From contig NZ_QWGB01000014.1 of NCBI RefSeq assembly GCF_003576345.1, positions 292,847 through 356,846 on the forward strand: a stretch of DNA of 64,000 nt, written 5' to 3'. The notes under the pieces were generated by a model that ran no database searches, was not told where the DNA came from, and saw only the letters and a list, made by a program, of their open reading frames with translations. This DNA is from Henriciella barbarensis. GTDB lineage: Bacteria; Pseudomonadota; Alphaproteobacteria; Caulobacterales; Hyphomonadaceae. Both the position numbers and the translations under genes were made by a program. Of the stretch, positions 45,275 through 53,515 are shown one piece after another. Position 1 is the first letter of the stretch, and each line of letters begins with the position of its first letter.

Positions 45275-45443
45275 AGTGTCCGATCTTTCTGATCCGTACA
45301 CTCTGCCTACACGAACGTCCTTAGGGTGGAGTTTGGCGTAACCTTTGAATTTTAATCAAATCTGGCCAGAGTCCGGATGCCGTTCTGGTTGGCGGCCGCG
45401 GCAAACGGGTTATCTGGCGCGAAGCGGCAATGACGAGGTAATT

Positions 45444-46313
45444 ATGAGCAAGTGTGCATTTCTGGGTCTGGGTGTCATGGGCTTTCCAATGGCAGGCCAT
45501 CTCGTTTCGAAAGGCCATGACGTCACCGTCTGGAACCGGACCCAGTCCAAGGCGGATGACTGGGCCGCAAAGCATGACGGCGAGGCGGCTGCGACGCCGG
45601 AAGAAGCTGTTTCAGACGCAGAATATATCTGTCTCTGCGTCGGAGATGACCCCGACGTCGAAGCAGTTTTCGACCAGATCGAGGGAGCGCTCGCCAAAGG
45701 CGCAATTGTAATCGACCACACGACAGCCAGCGCGGGTCTCGCCCGAAAGCTGTATGAGCGTTGCAAGGCAAGGGGCGCTCAATTCGTCGACGCCCCAATA
45801 TCAGGCGGCCAGGCTGGCGCCGAGGCTGGGCGGCTTACCATCATGTGCGGCGGCGATGACGACGCTATGTCGAAGGCACGGCCGATCATGGAGGCATATG
45901 GTGCGCGTATCACGCATATCGGCGAGAGCGGTGCCGGACAGCTTGCGAAATCAGTGAACCAGATATGCATCGCGGGTATCGTTCAGGGGCTCTCAGAAGG
46001 CATTCATTTCGCTGAAAGCAATGGCCTCGACGTGGCAAAGGTCATGGAAGCCATTTCTGGTGGTGCGGCACAAAGCTGGCAGATGGAAAACCGCTGGCAG
46101 ACGATGGCAGAGCGTAAATTTGATCACGGTTTTGCCGTCGACTGGATGCGCAAGGATCTTCGAATTGCCCTGACTGCGGCCGACGAAAGCGGCGCGCGTC
46201 TGCCAGTCACAGCGTTGGTCGACCAGTTTTACGGCGACGTGCAGACCAATGGCGGCAGTCGTTGGGACACGTCGAGCCTGATTATCCGCTTCGACCCCCA
46301 GAGAAAGTCGTGA
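45444..46313 (+). CDS. 3-hydroxyisobutyrate dehydrogenase-like NAD(P) oxidoreductase
   Basis: A 289-residue beta-hydroxyacid dehydrogenase. The Rossmann motif GLGVMGFPMAGHL is at the N-terminus, VDAPISGGQAGAEAG follows near residue 117, and the catalytic Lys is in QLAKSVNQ. Substrate could be 3-hydroxyisobutyrate or tartronate semialdehyde. The ATG follows GAGGTAATT; a frame from 45345 would add 33 residues outside the fold. The DUF389 gene begins one base after its stop. Confidence 0.92.
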   Translation: MSKCAFLGLGVMGFPMAGHLVSKGHDVTVWNRTQSKADDWAAKHDGEAAATPEEAVSDAEYICLCVGDDPDVEAVFDQIEGALAKGAIVIDHTTASAGLARKLYERCKARGAQFVDAPISGGQAGAEAGRLTIMCGGDDDAMSKARPIMEAYGARITHIGESGAGQLAKSVNQICIAGIVQGLSEGIHFAESNGLDVAKVMEAISGGAAQSWQMENRWQTMAERKFDHGFAVDWMRKDLRIALTAADESGARLPVTALVDQFYGDVQTNGGSRWDTSSLIIRFDPQRKS

Positions 46314-46314
46314 A

Positions 46315-47316
46315 TTGAAACAGGTCGAAATTCACCTCAAGAAGCGTGACAGCGACATCATCGTCCGTGCGATCAAGGCATTTGAACCCATCGACTGGAT
46401 CCAGTTCGACATTGAGCAGGCCGATAGAAAGATGATCCGCGTGCTCACACATGACGGCCGTTGCCAGCTTCTGATCGACGCGGTGTCCGAGGCGCTTGAG
46501 GACTGCCGTGACTGGCGGGTCACAATGATCCCGGTTGAAGCGAGCCTGCCGGAACCGCGTGAGCTTGAGAAGGATGAGGCGGCCAGCAATCTTCGTGTCC
46601 TGCGCGAGGAGCTTCTCGACGATGTGGTCAAGGATGCGACGCTCACGCGTGACTTTCTCATTCTGTCAGGGCTTTCGACGATTGTTGCTGCCATTGGCCT
46701 GAATTCTGACGGCGTTGCGGCGGTGATCGGTGCGATGGTCATCGCGCCCTTGCTGGGGCCAATACTCGGTTTCGCCCTTGGCGCCGGTCTTGGTAATATG
46801 GGGCTCATTCGCCAATCGGGTGGCACCCTTGCAGCCGGACTGGGCGTGGCCTTGCTCGTCGCCTTCCTCATCTCCTTCGCCTTGCCGCTCAACCTCGAGA
46901 GCGAAGAACTCATGGCGCGTACGCAGGTACGGCTCGACAGCGTCGCGCTGGCCCTTGCAGCAGGTGGCGCTGCCGCGCTGTCCATGGCTCAAGGCAAATC
47001 CGCTGTGCTGGTCGGCGTCATGGTCGCTGCGGCGCTCCTGCCACCCGGGGCTGCCTTCGGGCTGTTTATGGGATCTCAGGAATGGACGCTTGCTGCCAGG
47101 TCCGGAATGTTGCTTTTCCTGAATATTGTCTGCCTGCTTGTCTCGGCGCTGGCGGTCTTCCGCCTCAAGGGCATCAGACCCCGCGGATGGGTCGATCAAC
47201 AGAACGCAACGCGCGCTTTCTGGATCAATGTTTCGCTTTCAGGCGCGCTACTCGTTGCCTTGATGGTGCTCATTGTCGTGCTGGACCTTGGCGAAAAAGT
47301 CACGCTCGGCGATTGA
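46315..47316 (+). CDS. DUF389 (TIGR00341) membrane protein
   Basis: A 333-residue protein with a soluble N-terminal part of about 100 residues and a membrane domain. The signature DATLTRDFLILSGLSTIVAAIGL and GAMVIAPLLGPILGFALGAGLGN (about residues 105-155) defines the family, whose function is unknown. It starts with TTG one base after the upstream stop; the first in-frame ATG, at 46432, would drop conserved N-terminal sequence. Translational coupling to the dehydrogenase is likely. Confidence 0.87.
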   Translation: MKQVEIHLKKRDSDIIVRAIKAFEPIDWIQFDIEQADRKMIRVLTHDGRCQLLIDAVSEALEDCRDWRVTMIPVEASLPEPRELEKDEAASNLRVLREELLDDVVKDATLTRDFLILSGLSTIVAAIGLNSDGVAAVIGAMVIAPLLGPILGFALGAGLGNMGLIRQSGGTLAAGLGVALLVAFLISFALPLNLESEELMARTQVRLDSVALALAAGGAAALSMAQGKSAVLVGVMVAAALLPPGAAFGLFMGSQEWTLAARSGMLLFLNIVCLLVSALAVFRLKGIRPRGWVDQQNATRAFWINVSLSGALLVALMVLIVVLDLGEKVTLGD

Positions 47317-47376
47317 GTTTGCCGGCGACGCTCGTCCCTTCTAGTGTGTTTGCTGCGATATCGAAGGGGATGGACG

Positions 47377-47811
47377 ATGGCCAGGGCTGAGAACAAGACC
47401 AGACAGACCGCGCAATCGCCGCAGGAATTTGTCGCCTCTGTCGAGCACCCTGTTCGCAGGGCAGACGCCGAACGTCTGCTCGAAATATTTCAGACGACAA
47501 CCAACCTCGCGCCGCGCATGTGGGGCCCATCGCTGATTGGTTACGGTCGTTATGCCTATAAATATGAGAGCGGGCGTGAGGGTGAGTTCTTCATGACGGG
47601 TTTCTCGCCGCGCAAGGCGAACCTGGTCATCTACGTCATGCCTGGATATCTGGACCTTGAGGAAAAGCTCGCCCGGCTTGGAAAGCACAAGATCGGCAAG
47701 TCCTGCCTCTACATCAACAAGCTGGCCGACATTGACGAAGCCGTGCTTGCCGAGATTATCGACTTCGGCCTTCAGTACATGCGCGGCAAATATGAAACCT
47801 GGGAAGAGTAG
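47377..47811 (+). CDS. DUF1801 domain-containing protein
   Basis: A 144-residue small soluble protein of the DUF1801/YdhG-like fold. Recognisable segments are RMWGPSLIGYGRYAYKYESGREGEFFMTGFSPRK and LVIYVMPGYLD. The biochemical role is unknown. The ATG follows GAAGGGGATGGACG. It is convergent with dacB, separated by 30 bases. Confidence 0.87.
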   Translation: MARAENKTRQTAQSPQEFVASVEHPVRRADAERLLEIFQTTTNLAPRMWGPSLIGYGRYAYKYESGREGEFFMTGFSPRKANLVIYVMPGYLDLEEKLARLGKHKIGKSCLYINKLADIDEAVLAEIIDFGLQYMRGKYETWEE

Positions 47812-47841
47812 TCTGCAAGGGTTTGATACCGGCGAAGTTCA

Positions 47842-49320
47842 TCAATCGAGCTGGTCGATCACATCCTGAAGCAATTCGTCGATCCGTCTGCGCGTAGCCG
47901 ATGAACGCAGCGACGAGTCGTTTGCGAACACCGCAAAGGCGAAACGTCTCCCGTCACGTGTTTCGAAGTAACCTGCCAGAGAGCCGGTCCCGGTCAGGCT
48001 GCCTGTTTTGGCGCGAAAACGATCGTCACGCCCCATCTCGGTAAACCGATATCGAAGCGTGCCGTCGACGCCCGCCTGTGACAGGTGTCCATACCAGGTG
48101 TCGAACCAGCTCTGGCGGCTGGCCCAGACGAGCAAGTCGGTCATCGCAGATGGCGTCAGACGGTTATACACAGAGAGCCCCGAACCGTCGGCGAGGCTGA
48201 ACTCGCTTCTCGCGGCACCCGCATCGACCAGCATATCGCCCATCAGTTCAAGGCCTGCATCCTGCGATCGGTCTCGTGCCGTCAGCGAAATATGATGAAG
48301 CAGCACTTCGGTATAGAAATTATTGCTCTCGTGAAGGACTTCCTCAAGCAGCAGGGCAGGGTCTGGCCCGGGCAAAACAAAGTCGGGCAGGGGGCCTGTC
48401 GGGTCGCTGTCGGCTACTGGTTCATGAACGGTCGTGCCGCGAAAGACCTGGCCGTGGACGGTCACGCCGCGCTCCTCCAGCATGGCCTTGAGCACCTCGC
48501 CAGCATAGAGCGAGGGGTCGTCGAGCCCGAATTGAAGATGGACGGGCGGTGAGGCAAGCGGCAGGCGCCCAAGCAAATAGGCCTCCTCCGCGCCGGGACG
48601 ACGAATAAGGTCGACACTGAACTGACGGGTCGAGACGGTTTCCGCCTCATCGGTATTGATCTCGAAGAACGGCACCCAGTTCCAGGTCACTTCCGGTGGC
48701 AAGCCGCGGCGACTGCCGGGCGTCAGCCGTGCGCGTGCCACGCCGCTGTCAACGCTCAGCGCAGAAATCGAGGTTGCGTAGCCAAAGCGGAAGTCCTCAT
48801 GCGTCCAGCCGGACGGCCAATGAGGTGGCTGAAATAGCGAGTCGTCGACATCAACCGCATTGAGCTGCGTTACGCCACTTTCAACGACTGCGTCGGCCAG
48901 CGCCTGCAAACAGTTCGAATAGCACCGCGAGGAGGCTGAAAGTGTTGGGTCGCCAGCGCCAATGAGGACAATGTTCGGGTGAACCGAGTCTGCGGTCGCT
49001 TCCAGCCGGGCAGACGTGCCACTGGGCCAGCGTCCGCCCTCAAAATCGCCGAGCAGCCGGAAAGCGGCAGCCGACGTGACAAGTTTCAGGGTAGATGCAG
49101 GCGCAAATCTCTGGTCAGTGGCGACAGCGTACACTTCCCCGCCATCGAGCGAGACAACCGATACGCCCCATCTTCCACCTTCAAGGTCTGGCAACTCGAC
49201 GTCTTCGGCAACAATCTGCTGCGCAGCCGCAGGAACGACGAGGCACATAGCAGCCAGCATACCGGCGCCAGCAGCGACGGAACGGCAAAGAGTGGTCAGG
49301 CCGGCGACACGTTCACGCAT
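47842..49320 (-). CDS. dacB: D-alanyl-D-alanine carboxypeptidase/endopeptidase (PBP4 family)
   Basis: A 492-residue periplasmic peptidoglycan hydrolase. A signal peptide (cleaved near AAA-QQI) precedes the acyl-serine motif STLK (Ser76-Lys79 in FAPASTLKL), the SNN motif in LHESNNFYTE and the KTGS triad in RAKTGSLTGTGSL. It is likely to cleave crosslinks or pentapeptides. Overlaps the hemB stop by eight bases, the last gene of a GNAT-hemB-dacB group. Confidence 0.94.
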   Translation of the reverse strand: MRERVAGLTTLCRSVAAGAGMLAAMCLVVPAAAQQIVAEDVELPDLEGGRWGVSVVSLDGGEVYAVATDQRFAPASTLKLVTSAAAFRLLGDFEGGRWPSGTSARLEATADSVHPNIVLIGAGDPTLSASSRCYSNCLQALADAVVESGVTQLNAVDVDDSLFQPPHWPSGWTHEDFRFGYATSISALSVDSGVARARLTPGSRRGLPPEVTWNWVPFFEINTDEAETVSTRQFSVDLIRRPGAEEAYLLGRLPLASPPVHLQFGLDDPSLYAGEVLKAMLEERGVTVHGQVFRGTTVHEPVADSDPTGPLPDFVLPGPDPALLLEEVLHESNNFYTEVLLHHISLTARDRSQDAGLELMGDMLVDAGAARSEFSLADGSGLSVYNRLTPSAMTDLLVWASRQSWFDTWYGHLSQAGVDGTLRYRFTEMGRDDRFRAKTGSLTGTGSLAGYFETRDGRRFAFAVFANDSSLRSSATRRRIDELLQDVIDQLD

Positions 49321-50317
49321 TCAGGATCTGAGCCGCCGCTTCGGCGAAGTAGGTGATGACGCCACAGGCGCCCGCCCGCTTGAAACAAAGCAGGGTCTCC
49401 ATTATCACGCGCTCCTCATCAATCCAGCCGCGCTCACCTGCGGCCTTGATCTGGGCATACTCTCCTGACACCTGGAACGCGATTGTCGGAACCGCGAACG
49501 TGTCCGATACGCGCCGTATAATATCGAGATAGGGCAGCCCAGGCTTTACCATGACAAGGTCAGCGCCTTCATCAATGTCCATGGCGACCTCGCGCAGGGC
49601 TTCGTCGCTATTTGCCGGGTTCTGCTGATAGGTCTTCTTGTCGCCTTTAAGCGCAGAGGCCGAGCCGATGGCATCGCGATAGGGACCGTAAAAGCCGCTC
49701 GCATATTTTGCGGCGTAGGACATGATCATCGTGTTGACCTTGCCCGCCGATTCCAGGGCATCGCGGATTGCGCCAACGCGGCCATCCATCATGTCAGAAG
49801 GGGCCACGATGTCTGCGCCTGCCTCTGCCTGCATGACAGCCTGACGGCGAAGCAGTTCAACCGTCTGGTCATTCAGGACATAGCCGTCCGCATCTATAAC
49901 GCCGTCATGTCCATGCGCCGTGAAAGGGTCGAGTGCCACGTCGCAGATAATGCCAACGTCGGGGGCGGCGTCTTTCATGGCCTTGATCACGGTTGGCACA
50001 AGACCGTCAGGATTGAGCGCCTCTGATCCTGCATCATCCTTACGGCCCGGATTGATATGCGGGAAAATCGCGATCGCGGGGATGCCAAGCTCGCTTGCGC
50101 GCCTGGCCGCCTTGGCGGCTTCCGCGACATTCAGCCGGAACAGGCCGGGCATGGAGCCGACTGGAATGGTCGGCTCATCGCCATCATGCACGACCATCGA
50201 CCAGATAAGGTCATCGGGCGTCAGATAGTTTTCAGACGAAAGGTTTCGGACCCAGGCCGATTGACGAAGCCTGCGGAGCCGGGTGGACGGGTAGCTTTGC
50301 GGAAATGGCGAAGTCAT
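49313..50317 (-). CDS. hemB: Delta-aminolevulinic acid dehydratase (porphobilinogen synthase)
   Basis: Condenses two aminolevulinates to porphobilinogen in heme and corrinoid synthesis. The 334-residue protein has the Schiff-base lysines in SYAAKYASGFYGPYRDA and LVMVKPGLPYLD. The metal region reads DVALDPFTAHGHDG, without the Cys cluster of Zn-dependent enzymes, as in Mg-type alphaproteobacterial forms. Starts six bases after the GNAT stop. Confidence 0.96.
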   Translation of the reverse strand: MTSPFPQSYPSTRLRRLRQSAWVRNLSSENYLTPDDLIWSMVVHDGDEPTIPVGSMPGLFRLNVAEAAKAARRASELGIPAIAIFPHINPGRKDDAGSEALNPDGLVPTVIKAMKDAAPDVGIICDVALDPFTAHGHDGVIDADGYVLNDQTVELLRRQAVMQAEAGADIVAPSDMMDGRVGAIRDALESAGKVNTMIMSYAAKYASGFYGPYRDAIGSASALKGDKKTYQQNPANSDEALREVAMDIDEGADLVMVKPGLPYLDIIRRVSDTFAVPTIAFQVSGEYAQIKAAGERGWIDEERVIMETLLCFKRAGACGVITYFAEAAAQILNA

Positions 50318-50323
50318 GGGTCG

Positions 50324-50872
50324 CTACTTAACGCGCTTTGTGTGTTTGCGAACGGGTTTTCTCATGAAAACACGTTTCGAAATGTCCATGAAAGGGGCCT
50401 GCGAGGTTTCAATGGCCGTCATATAGGGGGCGTACTCTCTGCGCGGCAGCTCGATAAAACCTAGAGATGCATAGAACGGCGCATTCCATGCGAGGTCGCG
50501 AAATGTCGAAAGCGTGATCTGCGACGCCCCTGCATCGGCGGCCCTGCTGTCGAGTCGGGCCATAAGCCTGCGACCAATGCCGCGTTTGCCAAAGTCAGGG
50601 TGAACGGAGATCTGCTGAAGATAGATATCGCTGTCCACCTTGGTGAACTGGCTGAACCCAACGACGCCGTCGACAGACAGTTCGGCAACATCAAGTTGGT
50701 CCGCCTCGATCGAGGCGAGCAGATCGTCCTTTTCAACATGATCATCGAGAGCTTCTGGTGACAGTAAGCCAGTCGGCACAAACAGCGTCGAGGCGGCAAT
50801 GTCGACGCGAATGACGGCATCGACGTCGCCAGCATTGGCAGATCTGATATTCAGGGCACAAGAAGCTGTCAT
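50324..50872 (-). CDS. GNAT family N-acetyltransferase
   Basis: A 182-residue acetyltransferase with the acetyl-CoA loop GKRGIGRRLMARL (about residue 96) and SLGFIELPRREY. The specific substrate is unknown. It heads a reverse-strand group with hemB and dacB. The upstream gap of 36 bases to the PilZ gene contains no clear promoter, so PilZ could be part of the same transcript. Confidence 0.87.
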   Translation of the reverse strand: MTASCALNIRSANAGDVDAVIRVDIAASTLFVPTGLLSPEALDDHVEKDDLLASIEADQLDVAELSVDGVVGFSQFTKVDSDIYLQQISVHPDFGKRGIGRRLMARLDSRAADAGASQITLSTFRDLAWNAPFYASLGFIELPRREYAPYMTAIETSQAPFMDISKRVFMRKPVRKHTKRVK

Positions 50873-50908
50873 TGAGTTGTCAGCTTCTACCTCGAAACGC
50901 TGCGAAAA

Positions 50909-51220
50909 CTAAAGCCTGATCGTCTTCGCGCTCAACAGACGGATACCCACGAGGGGCCCTCGTTGCCATTGGCGTCTGGCTTCGCAGCGTTTGACCTTGG
51001 TGCGGTCAGGGCTAACGAACTCGACTGTGAAAGCTTCCGGTAGGATGGAGGTCTTGTTAAGCAGGATCTTCGCGCCGCGTTGCGACATGTCCTTTACGAC
51101 GAAGTTCATCTTGAAACCCGTCTGCAGAATAAGTGTGCCTGAGGTATTCACCTCAAAGCGTGGAAAGTCGCGTTTATCTGAATGTTCCGACATAGGCATT
51201 TCGACGTTCGAGTGCATCAT
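50909..51220 (-). CDS. PilZ domain-containing protein
   Basis: A 103-residue single-domain PilZ-like protein. KRDFPRFEVNTSGTL at the N-terminus carries the RxxxR-type cluster, and DMSQRGAKIL replaces the D/NxSxxG c-di-GMP motif with an intact DxSxxG spacing, so ligand binding is possible. An internal start at 51193 (MSEHSDK) is an alternative. Probably a c-di-GMP effector or a PilZ-like adaptor. Divergent from the LdtR-like gene. Confidence 0.8.
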   Translation of the reverse strand: MMHSNVEMPMSEHSDKRDFPRFEVNTSGTLILQTGFKMNFVVKDMSQRGAKILLNKTSILPEAFTVEFVSPDRTKVKRCEARRQWQRGPLVGIRLLSAKTIRL

Positions 51221-51359
51221 CGTGTCTCTAAATCAATCTATACTCTGTACTTCTCCTGCATTCACCCTCGCATACCATGCGTAGGTAAGAGAAAAGCTTC
51301 CTTTATAAGAGTTTACCAATCATTGAAGGCAGATGTCGGATTGCTTGCATCTCTAAACA

Positions 51360-51420
51360 TTAACCATATTGCCGCATTTTGTTAACGAATACACCCTCCT
51401 GGGAGGGCATGATTAACGAA
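51360..51420. promoter_or_regulatory. Regulatory region with TTAACCAT, palindrome and direct repeats
   Basis: In the 251-base gap between the divergent PilZ and LdtR-like genes: TTAACCAT (51360-51367), a known CtrA half-site sequence; TTAACGAA at 51382-51389 and again at 51413-51420; and CCCTCC-TG-GGAGGG (51394-51407) between them. Function not proven. Confidence 0.35.
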
Positions 51421-51471
51421 ATATCAGGATGAAGGGCGTAACTCTATTCAAACTACAACAAAAGTTGAGTG

Positions 51472-51981
51472 ATGATGGTGGTTACAATGAACAACGCTGC
51501 ACAAGCAGTGGCCGGTGAAGATACGGTCGCAGAATCTTTCCTGAAATCCCTTTCGCTTCTCGAGCAGGCGCATCGTCGTCTGCACGATGTCGTCAAGGAC
51601 GACCTTGAGCGGGGAGGTGAGCGTCACCTGACAGGTGTTCAGGCCCTTCTTCTTTATGAGATTGGCGAGAACGAGACCCCGGCGTCGGTGCTGCGTGCTC
51701 GCGGTGCCTTTGCGGGCACGAGCCTCTCTTACAATATCAAGAAACTTCAGGAAGGTGGATACCTCGTCCAGTCACGCTCGGAAGCTGACAAACGCACTGT
51801 GCACCTGCGCCTGACTGAGCGTGGCCACAAGGTCCGCAAGCGTGTCGAGGGTCTCTTCGCTAAGCAGGCTGACGCCCTTGAGCCGACCGCAAGCGTACGT
51901 CCAATGGACCTGACCCAACTCAACAAGACGGTTTCGCGTCTCGAGCGCTTCTGGTCCGACCAGATCCGCTTCCGTCTCTAG
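51472..51981 (+). CDS. MarR family winged-helix regulator, LdtR-like
   Basis: A 169-residue DNA-binding protein resembling LdtR of Rhizobiales: LLEQAHRRLHDVVKDDLERGGERHLTGVQALLLYEIG followed by the winged helix (RGAFAGTSLSYNIKKLQEGGYLVQSRSEADKRTVHLRLTERG). LdtR regulates L,D-transpeptidase and stress genes in Liberibacter. Starts at 51472, 51475 or 51487 are all possible (the last has GGTGG five bases upstream). A regulatory region with palindrome and repeats precedes it, perhaps autoregulation. Confidence 0.85.
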   Translation: MMVVTMNNAAQAVAGEDTVAESFLKSLSLLEQAHRRLHDVVKDDLERGGERHLTGVQALLLYEIGENETPASVLRARGAFAGTSLSYNIKKLQEGGYLVQSRSEADKRTVHLRLTERGHKVRKRVEGLFAKQADALEPTASVRPMDLTQLNKTVSRLERFWSDQIRFRL

Positions 51982-52025
51982 AAAAAGCTTCAACCTTTGG
52001 CGGAGAGCGTTATAGCTCTCCGCGA

Positions 52026-52724
52026 ATGGTTCGATCTACGCTTTGTCTTGCGGCGTTCATCTTCGCGATGGACGCCGAAGCCGCTCCCTGGGGGCAGGCT
52101 GAGGAGGCCGCCTTCGTCCGCGCGGCGCTCAACCGCACCGAGGTTGAGGGGCTGCAGGGCTGGCGCACCGATCTTTACACCGAATATGGTCTGACGGACC
52201 GATGGACGGTGACCGCCAAGTATGAGCGCGTCACCTTTGATGATTTCGCTGAATTCGAAGCGAGCGGCTGGCGCACGACATTGCGCCGAAGCTTTGCTCT
52301 GTCTGAGGCCTGGGTTGTCTCCGCTGAGGCGGGCGTCCTGGAAGGGGAGGCGATCGGTGGCGCGTCCGGGTGCCAGTCAACTGGCGGCGAAGCGCGCGCC
52401 GGTCTCGCACATTCTTTCTCTCGAAAGACCAAGAAGGTTCAGCGCTATGGCTTCTGGTTCGCAGAAGCCGCCGTACGCGCTCATTCAGATGGTTGTCAGC
52501 GTTATCGGCTTGAGGCGGGGTATGGGCGAGAGATTGCGCGAAATATCTGGCTCGTGCACCAGTTCTGGCTCGATCAGGGCTCGGAGAATGCGCGCTCGCT
52601 CAAACATCAGTTTGAATATGTCCTGCGCCGCGGTGCGTATGATGTTTCGGCAGGCTCTTTGGTCGAACTCGGCGGCGAGTTTGAAGAAGTGGGGCTATTC
52701 GTTTCGCTCGCCCACCGGTTCTGA
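52026..52724 (+). CDS. Outer-membrane beta-barrel-like protein, unknown function
   Basis: A 232-residue protein with a signal peptide (MVRSTLCLAAFIFAM, cleavage near AEA-APW), alternating hydrophobic strands with aromatic ends, and a C-terminal Phe (LFVSLAHRF), the pattern of an outer-membrane barrel. Two Cys residues (CQ..C, about 116 and 157) may form a disulfide. No family recognised. The start follows CGGAGAGCG further upstream. Its last 30 bases overlap the 3' end of the convergent cytochrome c gene. Confidence 0.7.
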   Translation: MVRSTLCLAAFIFAMDAEAAPWGQAEEAAFVRAALNRTEVEGLQGWRTDLYTEYGLTDRWTVTAKYERVTFDDFAEFEASGWRTTLRRSFALSEAWVVSAEAGVLEGEAIGGASGCQSTGGEARAGLAHSFSRKTKKVQRYGFWFAEAAVRAHSDGCQRYRLEAGYGREIARNIWLVHQFWLDQGSENARSLKHQFEYVLRRGAYDVSAGSLVELGGEFEEVGLFVSLAHRF

Positions 52725-53273
52725 GCCAGGAGTGCCTTGGTTCTCGTCCGTTGCGGCCTTCTGGTCTGCGTTCTGCCCGGAACTGTAACCACTCTCGACC
52801 ATGAGGTAGGCGATCACCGCATGGCGGTCGGCGGGCCGCCGCACGCCGGCAAATGTCATTCGGTTGCCCGGGAGGTAGTCACGCGGGTTGGCAAGCCATT
52901 CCTCCAGCCGCTCTGGCGTCCATTCGAAACTTTCTGCTTCCAGTGCTCTTGAATACTGGAACCCATCTGCTGTGCCGACGGTACGACCGAATACGCCGTG
53001 CAGGTTAGGGCCGACTAGGTTGCGGCCTCTCTCGGTAATCGTGTGGCAGGACTGGCAGTTTTTGAACGTCCGTCGGCCGAGATTGTAGTCCGCTTGCGAA
53101 TATGGCGCGGGCAGCGCGTCGAATGATGACTGCAAGCTCGTGGTGGAAGTGTTTGCGATCGACGCCGACTCTTGCTCGGTAAAAGGTGCCGCGCCGGGCC
53201 CGTCCGCGGTCGTGCGATCGCACGATGCGAACACAGCGCAAGCAGCGCACGCCAGAAATATTCTTAAAACCAT
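52695..53273 (-). CDS. Class I cytochrome c lipoprotein
   Basis: A 192-residue lipid-anchored electron carrier. The lipobox is AVFASC (Cys18). The heme c site is CQSCH (about residues 74-78), and the axial Met is in GNRMTFAG about 60 residues later. NLVGPNLHGVFGRTVG between them is typical of mitochondrial-type cytochrome c. A long linker of about 45 residues joins the lipid anchor to the domain. The C-terminal 30 residues are Gln/Asn/Glu-rich. The partner oxidase is not in the window. Confidence 0.9.
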   Translation of the reverse strand: MVLRIFLACAACAVFASCDRTTADGPGAAPFTEQESASIANTSTTSLQSSFDALPAPYSQADYNLGRRTFKNCQSCHTITERGRNLVGPNLHGVFGRTVGTADGFQYSRALEAESFEWTPERLEEWLANPRDYLPGNRMTFAGVRRPADRHAVIAYLMVESGYSSGQNADQKAATDENQGTPGSEPVGERNE

Positions 53274-53310
53274 AGAGTTGAGGCCTTATTCTTAGAAGAG
53301 CGCCGCCCTA

Positions 53311-53416
53311 TCGTGCGAAAGCACGAAAAAGCGTTTCCGAAGAAAATTCAGGCTAAGCCTGTCAAATTTCATCGTTCCCGGAGCGCAGCCTTAATCTTCC
53401 TTGCTTATTATAAGCA
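53311..53416. promoter_or_regulatory. Three perfect inverted repeats in an intergenic region
   Basis: TCGTGC-GAAA-GCACGA (53311-53326), CAGGCT-A-AGCCTG (53349-53361) and TGCTTAT-T-ATAAGCA (53402-53416) lie within 106 bases between the divergent cytochrome c and SdrD-B-like genes. The first would form a hairpin with a GNRA-type loop; the others look like operators. Confidence 0.4.
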
Positions 53417-53515
53417 GATAACAGGCGGCTGTGTCTCTTTGAAATGGGACAGATTGAGGCATGTGCGCGTATGCGCGAACACCTCTTGCCGCCAGTGATT
53501 TGCGCGTGGGCGAAC

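Noticed and set aside
45344-45360. TTTGA...TCAAA inverted repeat upstream of the dehydrogenase
   Set aside because: The five-base AT-rich arms are likely to occur by chance.
46315-47316. ATG start at 46432 for the DUF389 protein
   Set aside because: It would remove a conserved soluble N-terminal segment; the TTG directly after the upstream stop fits better.
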